A stretch of 64,000 nucleotides of DNA from JBPOFY01 sp051252415 (GCA_051252415.1 JBPOGA010000002.1:62001-126000); one strand, 5' to 3'. Positions 16,838 to 25,866 are shown, numbered from the stretch's first letter. Numbers and translations: made by a program. Notes: a model not told the origin generated them from the sequence alone.

Positions 16838-18859
16838 TTATTTCTCATTTTGATAGTATTCTTGATAAAGCTCTTGGCTTAAGCTCTCCGTGTTGGCTCG
16901 ATTAAATAAACGGGTGAATCGGTATCGCGCGACCAAGTGCATCACCAATCGAAAGCGCTTAAGCCACTCCGAAGGCTTCCAACTACGATGACTCACTACA
17001 CTCGGAGCATTCATAAATGCAAAACCTCCCAATTCACGCATTCGCCAGCTCGACTCCACATCTTCCATTAACGGCTGCTTCGGCATCAGTTGATACTCCA
17101 ATGCAGTCGCTCGATGTAGAAATTGCACTTGATCTCCAAAGGCCGTTCGTGTGAACAAGCCGCGCAAATCATTCAGCACTTCAATCGGCAACAGCTCTTT
17201 TTGCCCCCCCTCAAACCGCTGCCCCATCGCCCCACCAATTATAGTGGGGTCGGCAGTCACCAGTTTCACGATCCGTTCAATTGCAGAAACCGCCAACACC
17301 GCATCTGCATGCAGCACGCAAACCCAAGGTGCTCGTGCGGCCTCAATACCTGCCGCAATTTGCTGACCTCGCCCCTTCTGCGATTCAATTATGCGAACTG
17401 GCAGCTCGCATCGATCTGCAACTACACGTGTCTCGTCGGTAGACCCCGCATCCACACAAATAATTTCCACAGGTCGCACAGTCTGAGCTCCAAGGCTCTC
17501 CAGAGCCAACTTCAACGGTCCCTCAACATTAAGTGTCGGGATCACTACAGCAACAGCATCTCCATCATCCAGGCAACGCTGCACTGGGAAGATCACACGA
17601 CCACGTGTGCTCCACACTTCGTATAGAAGAGACAAGAAGAACGGCGACCAAAACAAAGCACGCTGCCAGAGCAACAACTCCCAGTCTGGATTCATCCATA
17701 CAAAAAAGTAGAGCGCGCTACTCACTGACAAAGTCAGCCAAGGCAAACTCGGACGCAGACATACAAACGGCAGAATCCATGCGAGGTACCAAAAATGCAC
17801 CGTTGGCGAGAGCACAATCAACGCACCGAATATCCACCGACAATGCGTATCGACTGTCGACTGCTCACGCTGTAGCCAGCGCCACACGACGATAAGACCA
17901 AAGCAGATCAATACGATTGTGGTGCAGACTTGCCGTGGCAACTCCAAGCCCAATTGCAATGTATCATAAATCGGGCCATTAAAGCTACGCGTGCCCCCAA
18001 AATCTAAAAGCCCACCAACGAGAGCAGGCAAAGAATCCCAAAAGTATAGCGCAGGCAGCAACAAAACCAGCACAGCAACGACTGTGACACGCACATAATC
18101 AAGTGGCTTGCGGCAAAATCCAAAAAACGGGATCAATGGCAGCGTCACCCATTTGATGCCTGTCGCCAATGAAGCCAACACAACGGCCAAGTTCGTGCGT
18201 TTCTTTTGATAGGCCCAGACAGCCCACACTAGGGGCGCCAACATCAACGCATCAAAATGCCCCTCGCCAGCAAAAGAAATGAGCACCACTGGATTAAACG
18301 CATAAAACCCCGCATAGGCCTCCGAAAGACCACGCCCTCGAAGCAATGAGAGCACCGCCGCAAGAACCGCTAAGTCCGCGAGAACAAATACGACCTTAAA
18401 GGTCATCGGATGATAAGCCACCGCTGCGGTCGCAGCGAAAGCCAGTTCTGACAATGGTGGATATGCCGTCGCCTTCCCCTTATGGTTCATCGCTTGCCAA
18501 TAAATATCACGAAGGGGCTTCAAGGACTCTGCATCCGCAGTTTGCGCATAAGGGCTGATCCCTTCCGCGACCAGGCGTCCTTCCCACAGATAGCGGTTTA
18601 CGTCATCCGATGGCGCTGTCGGCAAGAGCAATAAGCGTAGGGCAATCGCGGGCAGCCATATCCCGAATACGGCGAGTTTCCACCCCCTGAAACGTGGCAT
18701 TAGAAAAACCAGGCCCAGACCCAAAACACCGAGCAAAGCATACAAGACGACACGCCAGAGATTTGGAGCATCGAATACCGGAGTCGCATAACTATAGCCG
18801 CCCGCCGCGACACTAGCCACCACTAGGAAAATCAGCCAAACTACAACACGAGCATTCAT
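16838..18859 (-). CDS. fusion glycosyltransferase: GT-C membrane domain plus TIGR04283-type GT-A domain
   Basis: A 673-residue two-domain protein. Residues 1 to about 415 form a multi-spanning membrane part resembling GT-C polyprenol-dependent mannosyltransferases, with DDVNRYLWEGRLVAEGISPY in the first loop. Residues about 430-673 are a cytosolic GT-A family 2 domain: VAVVIPTLNVEGPLKLALESL, CVDAGSTDET, GRGQQIAAGIEAA and LHADAVL, then a basic end. The C-terminal part matches the TIGR04283 family that accompanies arsenosugar genes. The ATG at 18859 (MNARVVVWLIF) is preferred; a TTG at 18910 would extend it into a repeat. It is followed by arsM after 57 bases. Two different glycosyl transfers, one on each side of the membrane, seem possible; substrates are unknown. 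Confidence 0.85.
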   Translation of the reverse strand: MNARVVVWLIFLVVASVAAGGYSYATPVFDAPNLWRVVLYALLGVLGLGLVFLMPRFRGWKLAVFGIWLPAIALRLLLLPTAPSDDVNRYLWEGRLVAEGISPYAQTADAESLKPLRDIYWQAMNHKGKATAYPPLSELAFAATAAVAYHPMTFKVVFVLADLAVLAAVLSLLRGRGLSEAYAGFYAFNPVVLISFAGEGHFDALMLAPLVWAVWAYQKKRTNLAVVLASLATGIKWVTLPLIPFFGFCRKPLDYVRVTVVAVLVLLLPALYFWDSLPALVGGLLDFGGTRSFNGPIYDTLQLGLELPRQVCTTIVLICFGLIVVWRWLQREQSTVDTHCRWIFGALIVLSPTVHFWYLAWILPFVCLRPSLPWLTLSVSSALYFFVWMNPDWELLLWQRALFWSPFFLSLLYEVWSTRGRVIFPVQRCLDDGDAVAVVIPTLNVEGPLKLALESLGAQTVRPVEIICVDAGSTDETRVVADRCELPVRIIESQKGRGQQIAAGIEAARAPWVCVLHADAVLAVSAIERIVKLVTADPTIIGGAMGQRFEGGQKELLPIEVLNDLRGLFTRTAFGDQVQFLHRATALEYQLMPKQPLMEDVESSWRMRELGGFAFMNAPSVVSHRSWKPSEWLKRFRLVMHLVARYRFTRLFNRANTESLSQELYQEYYQNEK

Positions 18860-18939
18860 ATCAAACCTTGCCGAAACAACTTCGTTGTTCCGCGACAAAA
18901 GAAGAAACAATCACCGACACCCGCCCAAACATTCCTACA

Positions 18940-19017
18940 GGTAGCGGCGCGGGTCCCTCCGCGCCACAGGTCAGCTCAAGCCACCCCTGATGGCGCGCAG
19001 GGACGCTCGCCACTACC
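18940..19017. repeat. imperfect palindromic repeat of the GGTAGCGG type
   Basis: Left arm 18940-18965 (GGTAGCGGCGCGGGTCCC...) pairs imperfectly with right arm 18992-19017. The arms share the GGTAGCGGCG start with the perfect repeat at 4135-4242. It fills the gap between two glycosyltransferase genes. Confidence 0.7.
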
Positions 19018-19032
19018 AATAAAGCACACATA

Positions 19033-20508
19033 CTACACTCTAGCCTCACTCAGGCTCTTCCCCCCGACAACGCCAAAGCCTAGCGCGTAAATCACTACAA
19101 AGGGAATCAAACCATACTGCCCCACAGAAAATAAAACGGCTACAGTGACGGCACAATATGCAGCAAGCAGCACTTCCATGCGTGGCAACCAATGACGTTT
19201 CACTTTATATTGTTTCACGCTTTGCTCGCCCGCCTTTGGTGTGCGCACAAATGTGCTGTCATTGCCAAACAACCCTTCAAGCACCGCCTTACCATTTGAA
19301 AGACAGATTCCAAATCCGACTATGAGCAAAAACGGCAGGCGTAGCACACGCTGCTTCCAGTCTTCTGGGTGGCCATAATATTGGCAGACTAAATAACCCA
19401 AACTCGGCCCGAGCGCGGCAGGCACAAGCAAAGTCAAAAAGAGAGCCGACTGATACAATGCAATACCTTCGCGGTGGCTCAAGATAAGTGGCAGCACGAG
19501 GAGCGATAGAAATGCCATCTGTAAGTGCAAACTGTAATGTGTCAGGTGCACTGTGGCTTGAACCTTTTCAAAGAGCGGAAATTTCGATTTCCAGACGCGT
19601 GGCAATATTTTGCGCGCAGTTTGCATCGATCCTTTTGCCCAACGATATTGTTGACTCTTAAACGCACTATAAGTCGTCGGTAATTCAGCGGGAACCAACA
19701 AACTGGGTAAATAATGGAAACGCCAACCCTTAAGCTGGGCGCGGTAGGACAGGTCTAGATCTTCGGTAATTGTATCATGCTCCCAATTACCCGCATCTTC
19801 AATTGCCGCGCGACGCCAGACACCAGCAGTGCCACAGAAATTCATGAATAGACCATTGCGGTTGCGCGCAGTTTGCTCGACCACAAAGTGGCCATCAATC
19901 CCCATCGCTTGAGCTTTAGTCAGCCAAGAATCATTCTGGTTAATATGATCCCAGCGTGCTTGCACGAGCGCACAGCGATCATTCGCCCATAGATGCGGCA
20001 AACTACGTCGTAAAAAATCTGCGGGCGGAATGAAGTCGCTATCAAAAATGGCAATAAACTCACCTTTACAAACAGCCATACCTGCCTCGAGTGCACCCGC
20101 TTTATAACCAATCCGGTTGTCGCGACGAAATACTTCGACCCAATGACCTTGCTCACGCAGCTCCAGTGCAACTTGATCGACAAGGGCACATGTTTCATCA
20201 TCCGAATCGTCTAGAATTTGGATTTCATGTCGCGATTGCGGATAATCAATTGCGGCGACTGCACGTATCACACGCTCGGCAACATTGATCTCATTGAACA
20301 ACGGGATCTGGGTCGTCACTACAGGCAAAGACTCGACATCATCAAACCGGTCCGCCGCCGAAGCCTCCGTCGCCGCATCGCTTTCGACGTTGGCTCCACG
20401 TTTACGTAAAAATAAATGAATTATGATATATGTATTCAACCCATAGAGCAGCAAGAGCAGGCTACAGGTAGTATAAGCAATCAGTATGATTGTGCTGAGA
20501 ATATCCAT
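19033..20508 (-). CDS. cellulose-synthase-like family 2 glycosyltransferase
   Basis: A processive-type membrane glycosyltransferase of 491 residues. An N-terminal membrane segment (residues about 5-33) is followed by a GT-A domain with the D, D, D, QxxRW signature: QILDDSDDETC, AIFDSDFIPPADF, ITEDLDLSYR and SQQYRWAKGSMQTARK. Four or more C-terminal membrane helices follow. The domain order matches the bacterial relatives of plant CslA/CslC and cellulose synthase, which make beta-linked polysaccharide or glycolipid at the inner membrane. It sits in the same minus-strand run as the fusion glycosyltransferase and arsM. A role in arsenosugar lipid formation is only a contextual guess; synthesis of a surface glycan is equally possible. 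Confidence 0.88.
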   Translation of the reverse strand: MDILSTIILIAYTTCSLLLLLYGLNTYIIIHLFLRKRGANVESDAATEASAADRFDDVESLPVVTTQIPLFNEINVAERVIRAVAAIDYPQSRHEIQILDDSDDETCALVDQVALELREQGHWVEVFRRDNRIGYKAGALEAGMAVCKGEFIAIFDSDFIPPADFLRRSLPHLWANDRCALVQARWDHINQNDSWLTKAQAMGIDGHFVVEQTARNRNGLFMNFCGTAGVWRRAAIEDAGNWEHDTITEDLDLSYRAQLKGWRFHYLPSLLVPAELPTTYSAFKSQQYRWAKGSMQTARKILPRVWKSKFPLFEKVQATVHLTHYSLHLQMAFLSLLVLPLILSHREGIALYQSALFLTLLVPAALGPSLGYLVCQYYGHPEDWKQRVLRLPFLLIVGFGICLSNGKAVLEGLFGNDSTFVRTPKAGEQSVKQYKVKRHWLPRMEVLLAAYCAVTVAVLFSVGQYGLIPFVVIYALGFGVVGGKSLSEARV

Positions 20509-20531
20509 ATTTAAAATGATGTCGCTTCATA

Positions 20532-20611
20532 CGCGGCGTCTGCGCTTGCGCAGGCCCTTTCGCCAGAAAAAACCCGATGTGCACGGAGGCGCGAGCAAGC
20601 TCGCACGCCAC
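20532..20611. repeat. paired short palindromes (G/C-rich)
   Basis: Contains TGCGC-TT-GCGCA (20541-20552) and GCGAGC-AA-GCTCGC (20591-20604) in opposite orientation, in the spacer downstream of the FAD/iron-sulfur gene. Related in style to 29290-29303. Confidence 0.6.
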
Positions 20612-20645
20612 TAAAAGTAGAAGACTTATGCATAGAAATGAGAGA

Positions 20646-22937
20646 TTACTTCACTGCCAGTAATTTATCTACTGGTGAAAGCTCATGTGCTTCCTGCATA
20701 CGAACAGGCGACGAAGCAAGCGTATCATATATAATGCCGCCTTTTCCATCGAAACGACCGAAACTTAGCACACCTGTCGGGCAGGACTGCACGCAGGCCG
20801 AGCAACGCACGCACTCAGGGTCTTCCATTGGCAACCCCTTATTGGCAAAGTTCATGATGTCGATACCTTGGTGACAGACTGAGGTGCAGACATTGCAGGA
20901 GATGCACTTCTTCTTTTCGGAGAAGATCCGAAACTGGGTAAATCGCGCGTAGATGTGCATCAACGCCGCGAGTGGACAGGCAAAGCGACACCATGCACGA
21001 CCAGACAAGTGAAAGTATAAACCGTAGCCAATCGCGCCAGCCAACCATAGATCCACCAGCACCTTATAGCTGAACAATTCATTCTTATCGATAAAGCCTG
21101 CGACTGCTTTATCAAATCCCTCCCACGGCGTCACCCAACCGACAATACGGAGGATCAATAAAACAAATGCCAGCGCGAGAATCCATTGGCCGATCATATT
21201 CAAACGATTCCAGCGCGGGCCGTGCGGCATCTTATGGCGATGCTGATCTCCGAGCGTTTCAGCCATTGCGCCACAAGAGCAGATCCAACCACAATACGCA
21301 CCTTTGCCCCAGCGCCAGACAATCAACGGAATAATCACAAAAGTCTGAATCGCACCGAAAACAATCCAACCCCATATCGGTGCTTCGGTGAAAATGTTAT
21401 AAATAAATAAAGGCCACGCTAGAATGAAACCAAACGAGCGCCAAAACTGATTGGGGTCGCCGCCCTGCCCATCCGATAAAAACGTCATTCCGAACCACTC
21501 ACCAAACCCACCATTCGTAAATAGACCATGATGATACATCCAAGGAAACAAAAGATAGGGCAGAATAAATAATGGAATGACTTGAAAAGCCATCAAAGTT
21601 GAAGTCTGCAAGGTGACATAAGGCGTCTTGCGTCGGCGAATCCGCCGCACGCCGAAGATAACGATCACGGTAGTGTAAATCAGCGCGAAGGTAAACCCTG
21701 GATCACTGCGCGCTGCATTCATAAATGTAGAGAGCACACTGCCCTCTGCCCCTAAGCTCGGTAGATTAAAGGGAAACCACTGCTTGCTTGAAAAGACCTG
21801 CCACAAGTTTGTCCCCTCAATACCGAGGAATGTTTTGTATGCTTTAAGGTGATACAAAAACGCCATCACCGCTAAAAAACCAACCAAGCCAAGCCAGACT
21901 TTGGGCGTCCAATCCCCGCTAACGTGGATGTTGGATTTGCGAAAAAAATCCAAGGGCGGCTCACGACCAATTAAGGTAAAGACAGTGTCATTTTCAATGG
22001 AGCAGTCCTTATTGTCATTACCACAGAGCACGACATCGCTCTCGTTAATTTCTTGAATATTCGTGCCCATGAAGAAGCGCACCTTCCCCGCGTCTTCCAG
22101 CACCTTGAGCTTTTCAATGTTATCTGGCTTGGGACGTGAAAACTCTTTCTTTCGATAGCTAAGTGAAACCTCTGCACCAGACTCTGCCAAAGAAATCGCG
22201 GCCTCAAGTGCTGAATCGCCTCCGCCAACGACTAGAACTTTTTGCCCATCGTGCTCACCAGCATCAATTAAACGATTCGAGACTTTATCCAAGCTTTCGC
22301 CAGGGACGTTTAACTTACGGAAATTACCAGTTCGTCCAATCGCGACAATCACACGTTGCGCTTTAACGGGTGCTTGATCACCTGTAAACTCCACAGATAA
22401 AATGCCACCGCCACGAGTAATGTGAGCCACTTTCGCTTGAGTCGTTTCAATCCCGTGTTCCTCTTGCTGCGCCTTCAACTCATCCAGCAAGTCTTCCTTG
22501 ATGTTTGACTTAAATTCCAGCTCACCCGCTTGCTGCATATTCGTCGGATAGGTATAGATCGGCTTCTTTCTCGGGAAATTATGAATCGTCGAAAACGGTT
22601 CATCCGCTTCATACACTACAAAATTGAGCCCTGCTTTCTTTGCCTCGATCGCAGCCGATAAACCAGATACGCCAGCGCCAATGATTACGAGGTCATACAC
22701 CTCACGATCTGTGCCAGCACCTTTTTTAAAATCCGATTCTGCTACAATGGCTGCGACCGCTTTCGCCCCAGTGTCCGCAGAAAATTTCAGTAGCGGCACT
22801 CCGGTAAGATCGCCGACAACCCGCACGCCTTTTAACTCCGTCGTGCCATCGTCTTGAATTTCGGGACCCTTCTCGACACCGCCAGCGGGCCATTTCCCGT
22901 GTAGCCAATGGTAATAGCGTTTAACTGTGTTTCGCAT
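20646..22937 (-). CDS. FAD pyridine-nucleotide reductase fused to NapH-like membrane iron-sulfur module
   Basis: A 763-residue membrane redox protein. Residues about 85-335 are a flavin reductase of the YpdA/thioredoxin-reductase type, with the FAD motif IIGAGVSGLSAA (85-96) and the NAD(P)H motif VVGGGDSALEAA (236-247), but without a redox-active CxxC. From about residue 342 there are several membrane helices, then NapH/CcoG-like cysteine motifs CGWICSCGAM and CRFACPLAAL, and two C-terminal 4Fe-4S ferredoxin motifs, CISCNVCTSVCHQG and CVRCSACVQSCPTG. It could pass electrons from NAD(P)H across or along the membrane. The ATG at 22937 is used; the frame also reaches a TTG at 23012 inside the DUF547 gene. 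The electron acceptor is unknown. Confidence 0.85.
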   Translation of the reverse strand: MRNTVKRYYHWLHGKWPAGGVEKGPEIQDDGTTELKGVRVVGDLTGVPLLKFSADTGAKAVAAIVAESDFKKGAGTDREVYDLVIIGAGVSGLSAAIEAKKAGLNFVVYEADEPFSTIHNFPRKKPIYTYPTNMQQAGELEFKSNIKEDLLDELKAQQEEHGIETTQAKVAHITRGGGILSVEFTGDQAPVKAQRVIVAIGRTGNFRKLNVPGESLDKVSNRLIDAGEHDGQKVLVVGGGDSALEAAISLAESGAEVSLSYRKKEFSRPKPDNIEKLKVLEDAGKVRFFMGTNIQEINESDVVLCGNDNKDCSIENDTVFTLIGREPPLDFFRKSNIHVSGDWTPKVWLGLVGFLAVMAFLYHLKAYKTFLGIEGTNLWQVFSSKQWFPFNLPSLGAEGSVLSTFMNAARSDPGFTFALIYTTVIVIFGVRRIRRRKTPYVTLQTSTLMAFQVIPLFILPYLLFPWMYHHGLFTNGGFGEWFGMTFLSDGQGGDPNQFWRSFGFILAWPLFIYNIFTEAPIWGWIVFGAIQTFVIIPLIVWRWGKGAYCGWICSCGAMAETLGDQHRHKMPHGPRWNRLNMIGQWILALAFVLLILRIVGWVTPWEGFDKAVAGFIDKNELFSYKVLVDLWLAGAIGYGLYFHLSGRAWCRFACPLAALMHIYARFTQFRIFSEKKKCISCNVCTSVCHQGIDIMNFANKGLPMEDPECVRCSACVQSCPTGVLSFGRFDGKGGIIYDTLASSPVRMQEAHELSPVDKLLAVK

Positions 22938-22968
22938 AATCGATTCTGTCTGCACGGTGTTAAATGTT

Positions 22969-23703
22969 CTATCGCACCTCGTTAAGCGACCAATCGTAGG
23001 GAATCCAATCAAACTGCTCGTCCACCGGCAACGACGTGGATCTATATTGATTCAAGTATTGAGCAGGATGCTCGCCAGGAAAGTCTCCATCATACCAATT
23101 GAATAACTCCGAGTATGCATTGCGGCCCTTGGTATTCTTGCGAACAGCACGAACGCTCTCGGCAAACAGACGAGTTTGCTCATCGAGTTGCGCTTCTAGC
23201 TTTGCACCGCAATAGGGTTCGGCGCGTAGCGGTGGGCAACTCTCACTCGCGCAATTCACGGCGAAATGAATACGTGGATCAAAGTAGTCTTTAAGCAATA
23301 TGCGTTTCTCGATATCATCTAGACTGAGCTTTTGACCCGCTTGATAGATAAAGTTTTTATTGAAAATGCTAAATGGAATCAGTCCGATATTCTTAACCGA
23401 TTTCAACGGATAATTTTCAAACACCGCTTGTAGCATTCCAGCATTATACAGGTTTATGTAAAATGCTTTTTGGTCAGCCTCACTTAATTCGTCGACGGCC
23501 ACCTTTGACCAAATAGATAGCACCCCATTCAGAGCATTTACATCGCCGGAATGGTCCATCCATGCTTCGTAGCGAACCCCACTCGGCTCGACATACTTTT
23601 GCAACAGCTGTTCATAAACCGCATAGTCTACTTCAGCCTGAACTAGGTTGAAAGCGGCTAGAAAACCGAAAAAAAGAGTTATCAACTTCATCGTGCTCAT
23701 CAT
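22969..23703 (-). CDS. DUF547 domain protein, secreted
   Basis: A protein of about 244 residues with an N-terminal signal peptide (MKLITLFFGFLAAFNLVQA) and a DUF547 domain: QKAFYINLYNAGMLQAVFENYP, RIHFAVNCASESCPPLRAEPY and FNWYDGDF. The NxxNA and NC-S-CP motifs are conserved in the family, which has a papain-like/transglutaminase-like fold by published annotation; the activity is unknown. Several ATG codons are possible (23703, 23700, 23691); the last begins the signal peptide directly. The stop codon of the gene at 23710 lies only six bases before 23703, and the FAD/iron-sulfur gene begins 31 bases downstream, so these three genes look like one transcript. Confidence 0.85.
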   Translation of the reverse strand: MMSTMKLITLFFGFLAAFNLVQAEVDYAVYEQLLQKYVEPSGVRYEAWMDHSGDVNALNGVLSIWSKVAVDELSEADQKAFYINLYNAGMLQAVFENYPLKSVKNIGLIPFSIFNKNFIYQAGQKLSLDDIEKRILLKDYFDPRIHFAVNCASESCPPLRAEPYCGAKLEAQLDEQTRLFAESVRAVRKNTKGRNAYSELFNWYDGDFPGEHPAQYLNQYRSTSLPVDEQFDWIPYDWSLNEVR

Positions 23704-23709
23704 TAGCAA

Positions 23710-24513
23710 CTACGGCAGTGGCAGTTCACGAGCATCCGCAGGCACGGTAAAATTAGCCTGTTTGAGCGTCGTATAGTTAATGTTTGAAACCGTCCCAGTC
23801 CCCTTTGGCGCATCACCTACCGTAGCATGCGATTCAGCATTCCAATGCCAGAGTTCGTAGCGTGTGGAGATCAGTGGGCCGCCCGCGTTAACATAGTCTA
23901 AATATTTAATAATCGAAGGCTCCTGACTCGCAGCGGGCGTATCTTTACCATAAGTCACGATATACGACATGGCATCTAGGCGCTTCGTCTTTGGATCAAT
24001 GTAAAAGCGATACCAATCATCCGGAGAGTCACCCATGTCTTCTCCAAAAGTTTGTAAAATCGTGGCATAGGATTTACCTTCCACCTCGTTATATTGAAGG
24101 TCGCTCAAATGTATACCATCGCCTTGCATCTTAAAAGGTGCCATGATAAACCACGGCCATGTCAGCACATGAAAGCGCCCCTTCGGGGCCTCAGCATCTG
24201 CTGGACTCACCCACGCGGTTTCGCCGTCGAAAATAATCGATGAACCATCTTTCCGATCATACCTCGATCGTGGACCATGCGCTTCGAAAGTAAAAGTGCC
24301 ATCAACAACTGCCTTCCCCCCGAAGACGATCTCAACATCTGCAACAACAACTTCTTTGCTCCACCATGCGCGAAGGCCATGCGTATTTTGAGCCGCGTCA
24401 GCAATCATTTCTTCTTGAGGCTCTAGTGGGCTCAATGCATGAGCCGAGTTAACCAACGAAGACGTCCCGAGAATAACGGCGACAGTTAAAAAATTAAGTG
24501 TTTTTAAGTTCAT
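23710..24513 (-). CDS. secreted protein of unknown function, LolA/DUF6503-like
   Basis: A 267-residue exported protein with signal peptide (MNLKTLNFLTVAVILGTSSL...SAHA). The mature part reads as alternating beta-strands (VEIVFGGKAVVDGTFTFEAH, SSIIFDGETAWVSPADA, WYRFYIDPKTKRLDAMSYIV), similar in form to DUF6503-like or lipoprotein-carrier barrels. The family assignment is tentative. It is the first gene of the tight set 24513 to 20646 (unknown, DUF547, FAD/iron-sulfur). It is separated from arsS by a 282-base gap holding a palindromic repeat. It may bind a lipid or other hydrophobic ligand in the periplasm, which is inference from fold pattern only. Confidence 0.6.
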   Translation of the reverse strand: MNLKTLNFLTVAVILGTSSLVNSAHALSPLEPQEEMIADAAQNTHGLRAWWSKEVVVADVEIVFGGKAVVDGTFTFEAHGPRSRYDRKDGSSIIFDGETAWVSPADAEAPKGRFHVLTWPWFIMAPFKMQGDGIHLSDLQYNEVEGKSYATILQTFGEDMGDSPDDWYRFYIDPKTKRLDAMSYIVTYGKDTPAASQEPSIIKYLDYVNAGGPLISTRYELWHWNAESHATVGDAPKGTGTVSNINYTTLKQANFTVPADARELPLP

Positions 24514-24601
24514 GGCGGTAGGATCACCGATAAGATACTTTATTCCCTAGAAAGAACAATGCCTTAGAATCCGTCATTCTTCGATCGGGTGCGATTTTAA
24601 A

Positions 24602-24760
24602 CGCGGGGTAAATCAGGGACTAGGTAGCGCAGCACCGTCCCGGTGCGCACCCGCATCGTGCTGGCCAAAGGCCTCAAGCATTCGTGCGGCGCCGTTTCGA
24701 CAAGCTCAAGGCCCTGAGGCTCTCGAAGGGCGAGACGCGCCTGCGCTACCATACCCCGCG
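24602..24760. repeat. intergenic palindromic repeat, copy 2 (pair of 7443-7564)
   Basis: Outer arms CGCGGGGTA (24602-24610) and TACCCCGCG (24752-24760) are perfect. Inner arms GGTAGCGC (24623-24630) and GCGCTACC (24743-24750) match copy 1. An internal hairpin GCACCG-TCC-CGGTGC (24632-24646) replaces the GGTCCG hairpin of copy 1 with a different sequence at the same place. Bases 24685-24751 match copy 1 at 66 of 67 positions. Confidence 0.9.
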
Positions 24761-24796
24761 ATTAAATTGAACTCTCTTCGATCGCTGAAGACAAAC

Positions 24797-25771
24797 CTAC
24801 ACTGTCGCACCACCACAACTTGAGCCTTGCCCCGCGGTGCATCCATAACAATGGGATCCTACTTGAATCGGGCGTGTCGCCCAGTCCGACAAATCTAAGT
24901 CCCAAAGGTGTTCGGGCGCGGCTTTCGACCCATGCTGCATATTCAATTGCTGATTAAAATCGCAGTCAAACAAGTCGCCTTCCCAGCCCACACTGATCGT
25001 ATCACGACACATTAAGCCATCGATTGATGCTGGATTAAAATTGTCCAAAAGCAGTTGCATATAATCTGCATAACTACCCTGCCGTTTTAGATATGAAGTG
25101 AATCTAGCGATCGGCATATTTGTGATCGCAAACAGTTGATTAAATACGATGCCAAAGTGCGTTTTTAGTTCACGTTTATAGTCTGCCTCTAATTCACTTT
25201 GCTCTGGTGGTAAAGTGGCACCGTTCGGATTATACACGAGATCGATTTTCAGTTTAGGATCCGTTCCGTAGCCCAGTCGATTCAAAGCCTGCAGAGCTTG
25301 AATACTCGAATCAAACACCCCATCTCCACGCTGTGCATTCACATTCTCTGGGCAATAACATGGCATTGACGCTACAATGTGCACACCTTGCTCCGCATGA
25401 AAGTTAGCCACCCATTCATAGCCTGGCTCATTTAGAATCGTTAAATTACAACGATCCATCACCTCACGCCCCATCGCCCGAATACTTTCAACAAAATATC
25501 GAAAATCTGGAATCATCTCTGGCGTGCCTCCGGTGAGGTCGACGACTTTGATTTCCGTCTCGCGCAACCATTCCAGAATACGATCCATCGTTTCACGGGT
25601 TATGATCTCTTTTCTACGTGGACCAGCGTTCACATGACAATGCACACAAGTAAGGTTACAGATTTTGCCCGTATTGATTTGCAGGACACGAGGCGCCTGC
25701 CGCTCCAAGCTCAGTCCATGTTCGGATAAAGTGGTTTTGAAGTCAGGTAGCTTACTCAGGATTGCAGACAT
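24797..25771 (-). CDS. arsS: arsenosugar biosynthesis radical SAM protein ArsS
   Basis: Radical SAM enzyme that adds a 5'-deoxyadenosyl group to dimethylated arsenic, the step after ArsM in arsenosugar synthesis (established for the family in cyanobacteria). The 324-residue protein has the cluster motif GKICNLTCVHCHVNAGPRRKE near residue 31, TGGTPEM near 82, and a Cys-rich C-terminus (CRDTISVGWEGDLFDCDFNQ, then GSHCYGCTAGQGSSCGG) that fits the radical SAM/Cys-rich (TIGR04167) family. It is on the same strand as arsM, 8 kb away, with six intervening same-strand genes. The ATG at 25771 gives the standard N-terminus. It is divergent from corA. Confidence 0.93.
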   Translation of the reverse strand: MSAILSKLPDFKTTLSEHGLSLERQAPRVLQINTGKICNLTCVHCHVNAGPRRKEIITRETMDRILEWLRETEIKVVDLTGGTPEMIPDFRYFVESIRAMGREVMDRCNLTILNEPGYEWVANFHAEQGVHIVASMPCYCPENVNAQRGDGVFDSSIQALQALNRLGYGTDPKLKIDLVYNPNGATLPPEQSELEADYKRELKTHFGIVFNQLFAITNMPIARFTSYLKRQGSYADYMQLLLDNFNPASIDGLMCRDTISVGWEGDLFDCDFNQQLNMQHGSKAAPEHLWDLDLSDWATRPIQVGSHCYGCTAGQGSSCGGATV

Positions 25772-25866
25772 GGGTATAAGAAAGCCGATGTTTACAGATT
25801 ATTCCATAGTGTTTTAGAGGAACTTTACCGATTGCGCTTCCATAAGTTCTCACGACACTCAGCCCT

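Noticed and set aside
18860..18910. TTG-initiated N-terminal extension of the fusion glycosyltransferase
   Set aside because: The extra residues are not membrane-like or conserved, and the ATG at 18859 directly precedes the first membrane helix. The same reasoning was used for TTG or GTG extensions of hisH, holA, the FAD/iron-sulfur protein and others.
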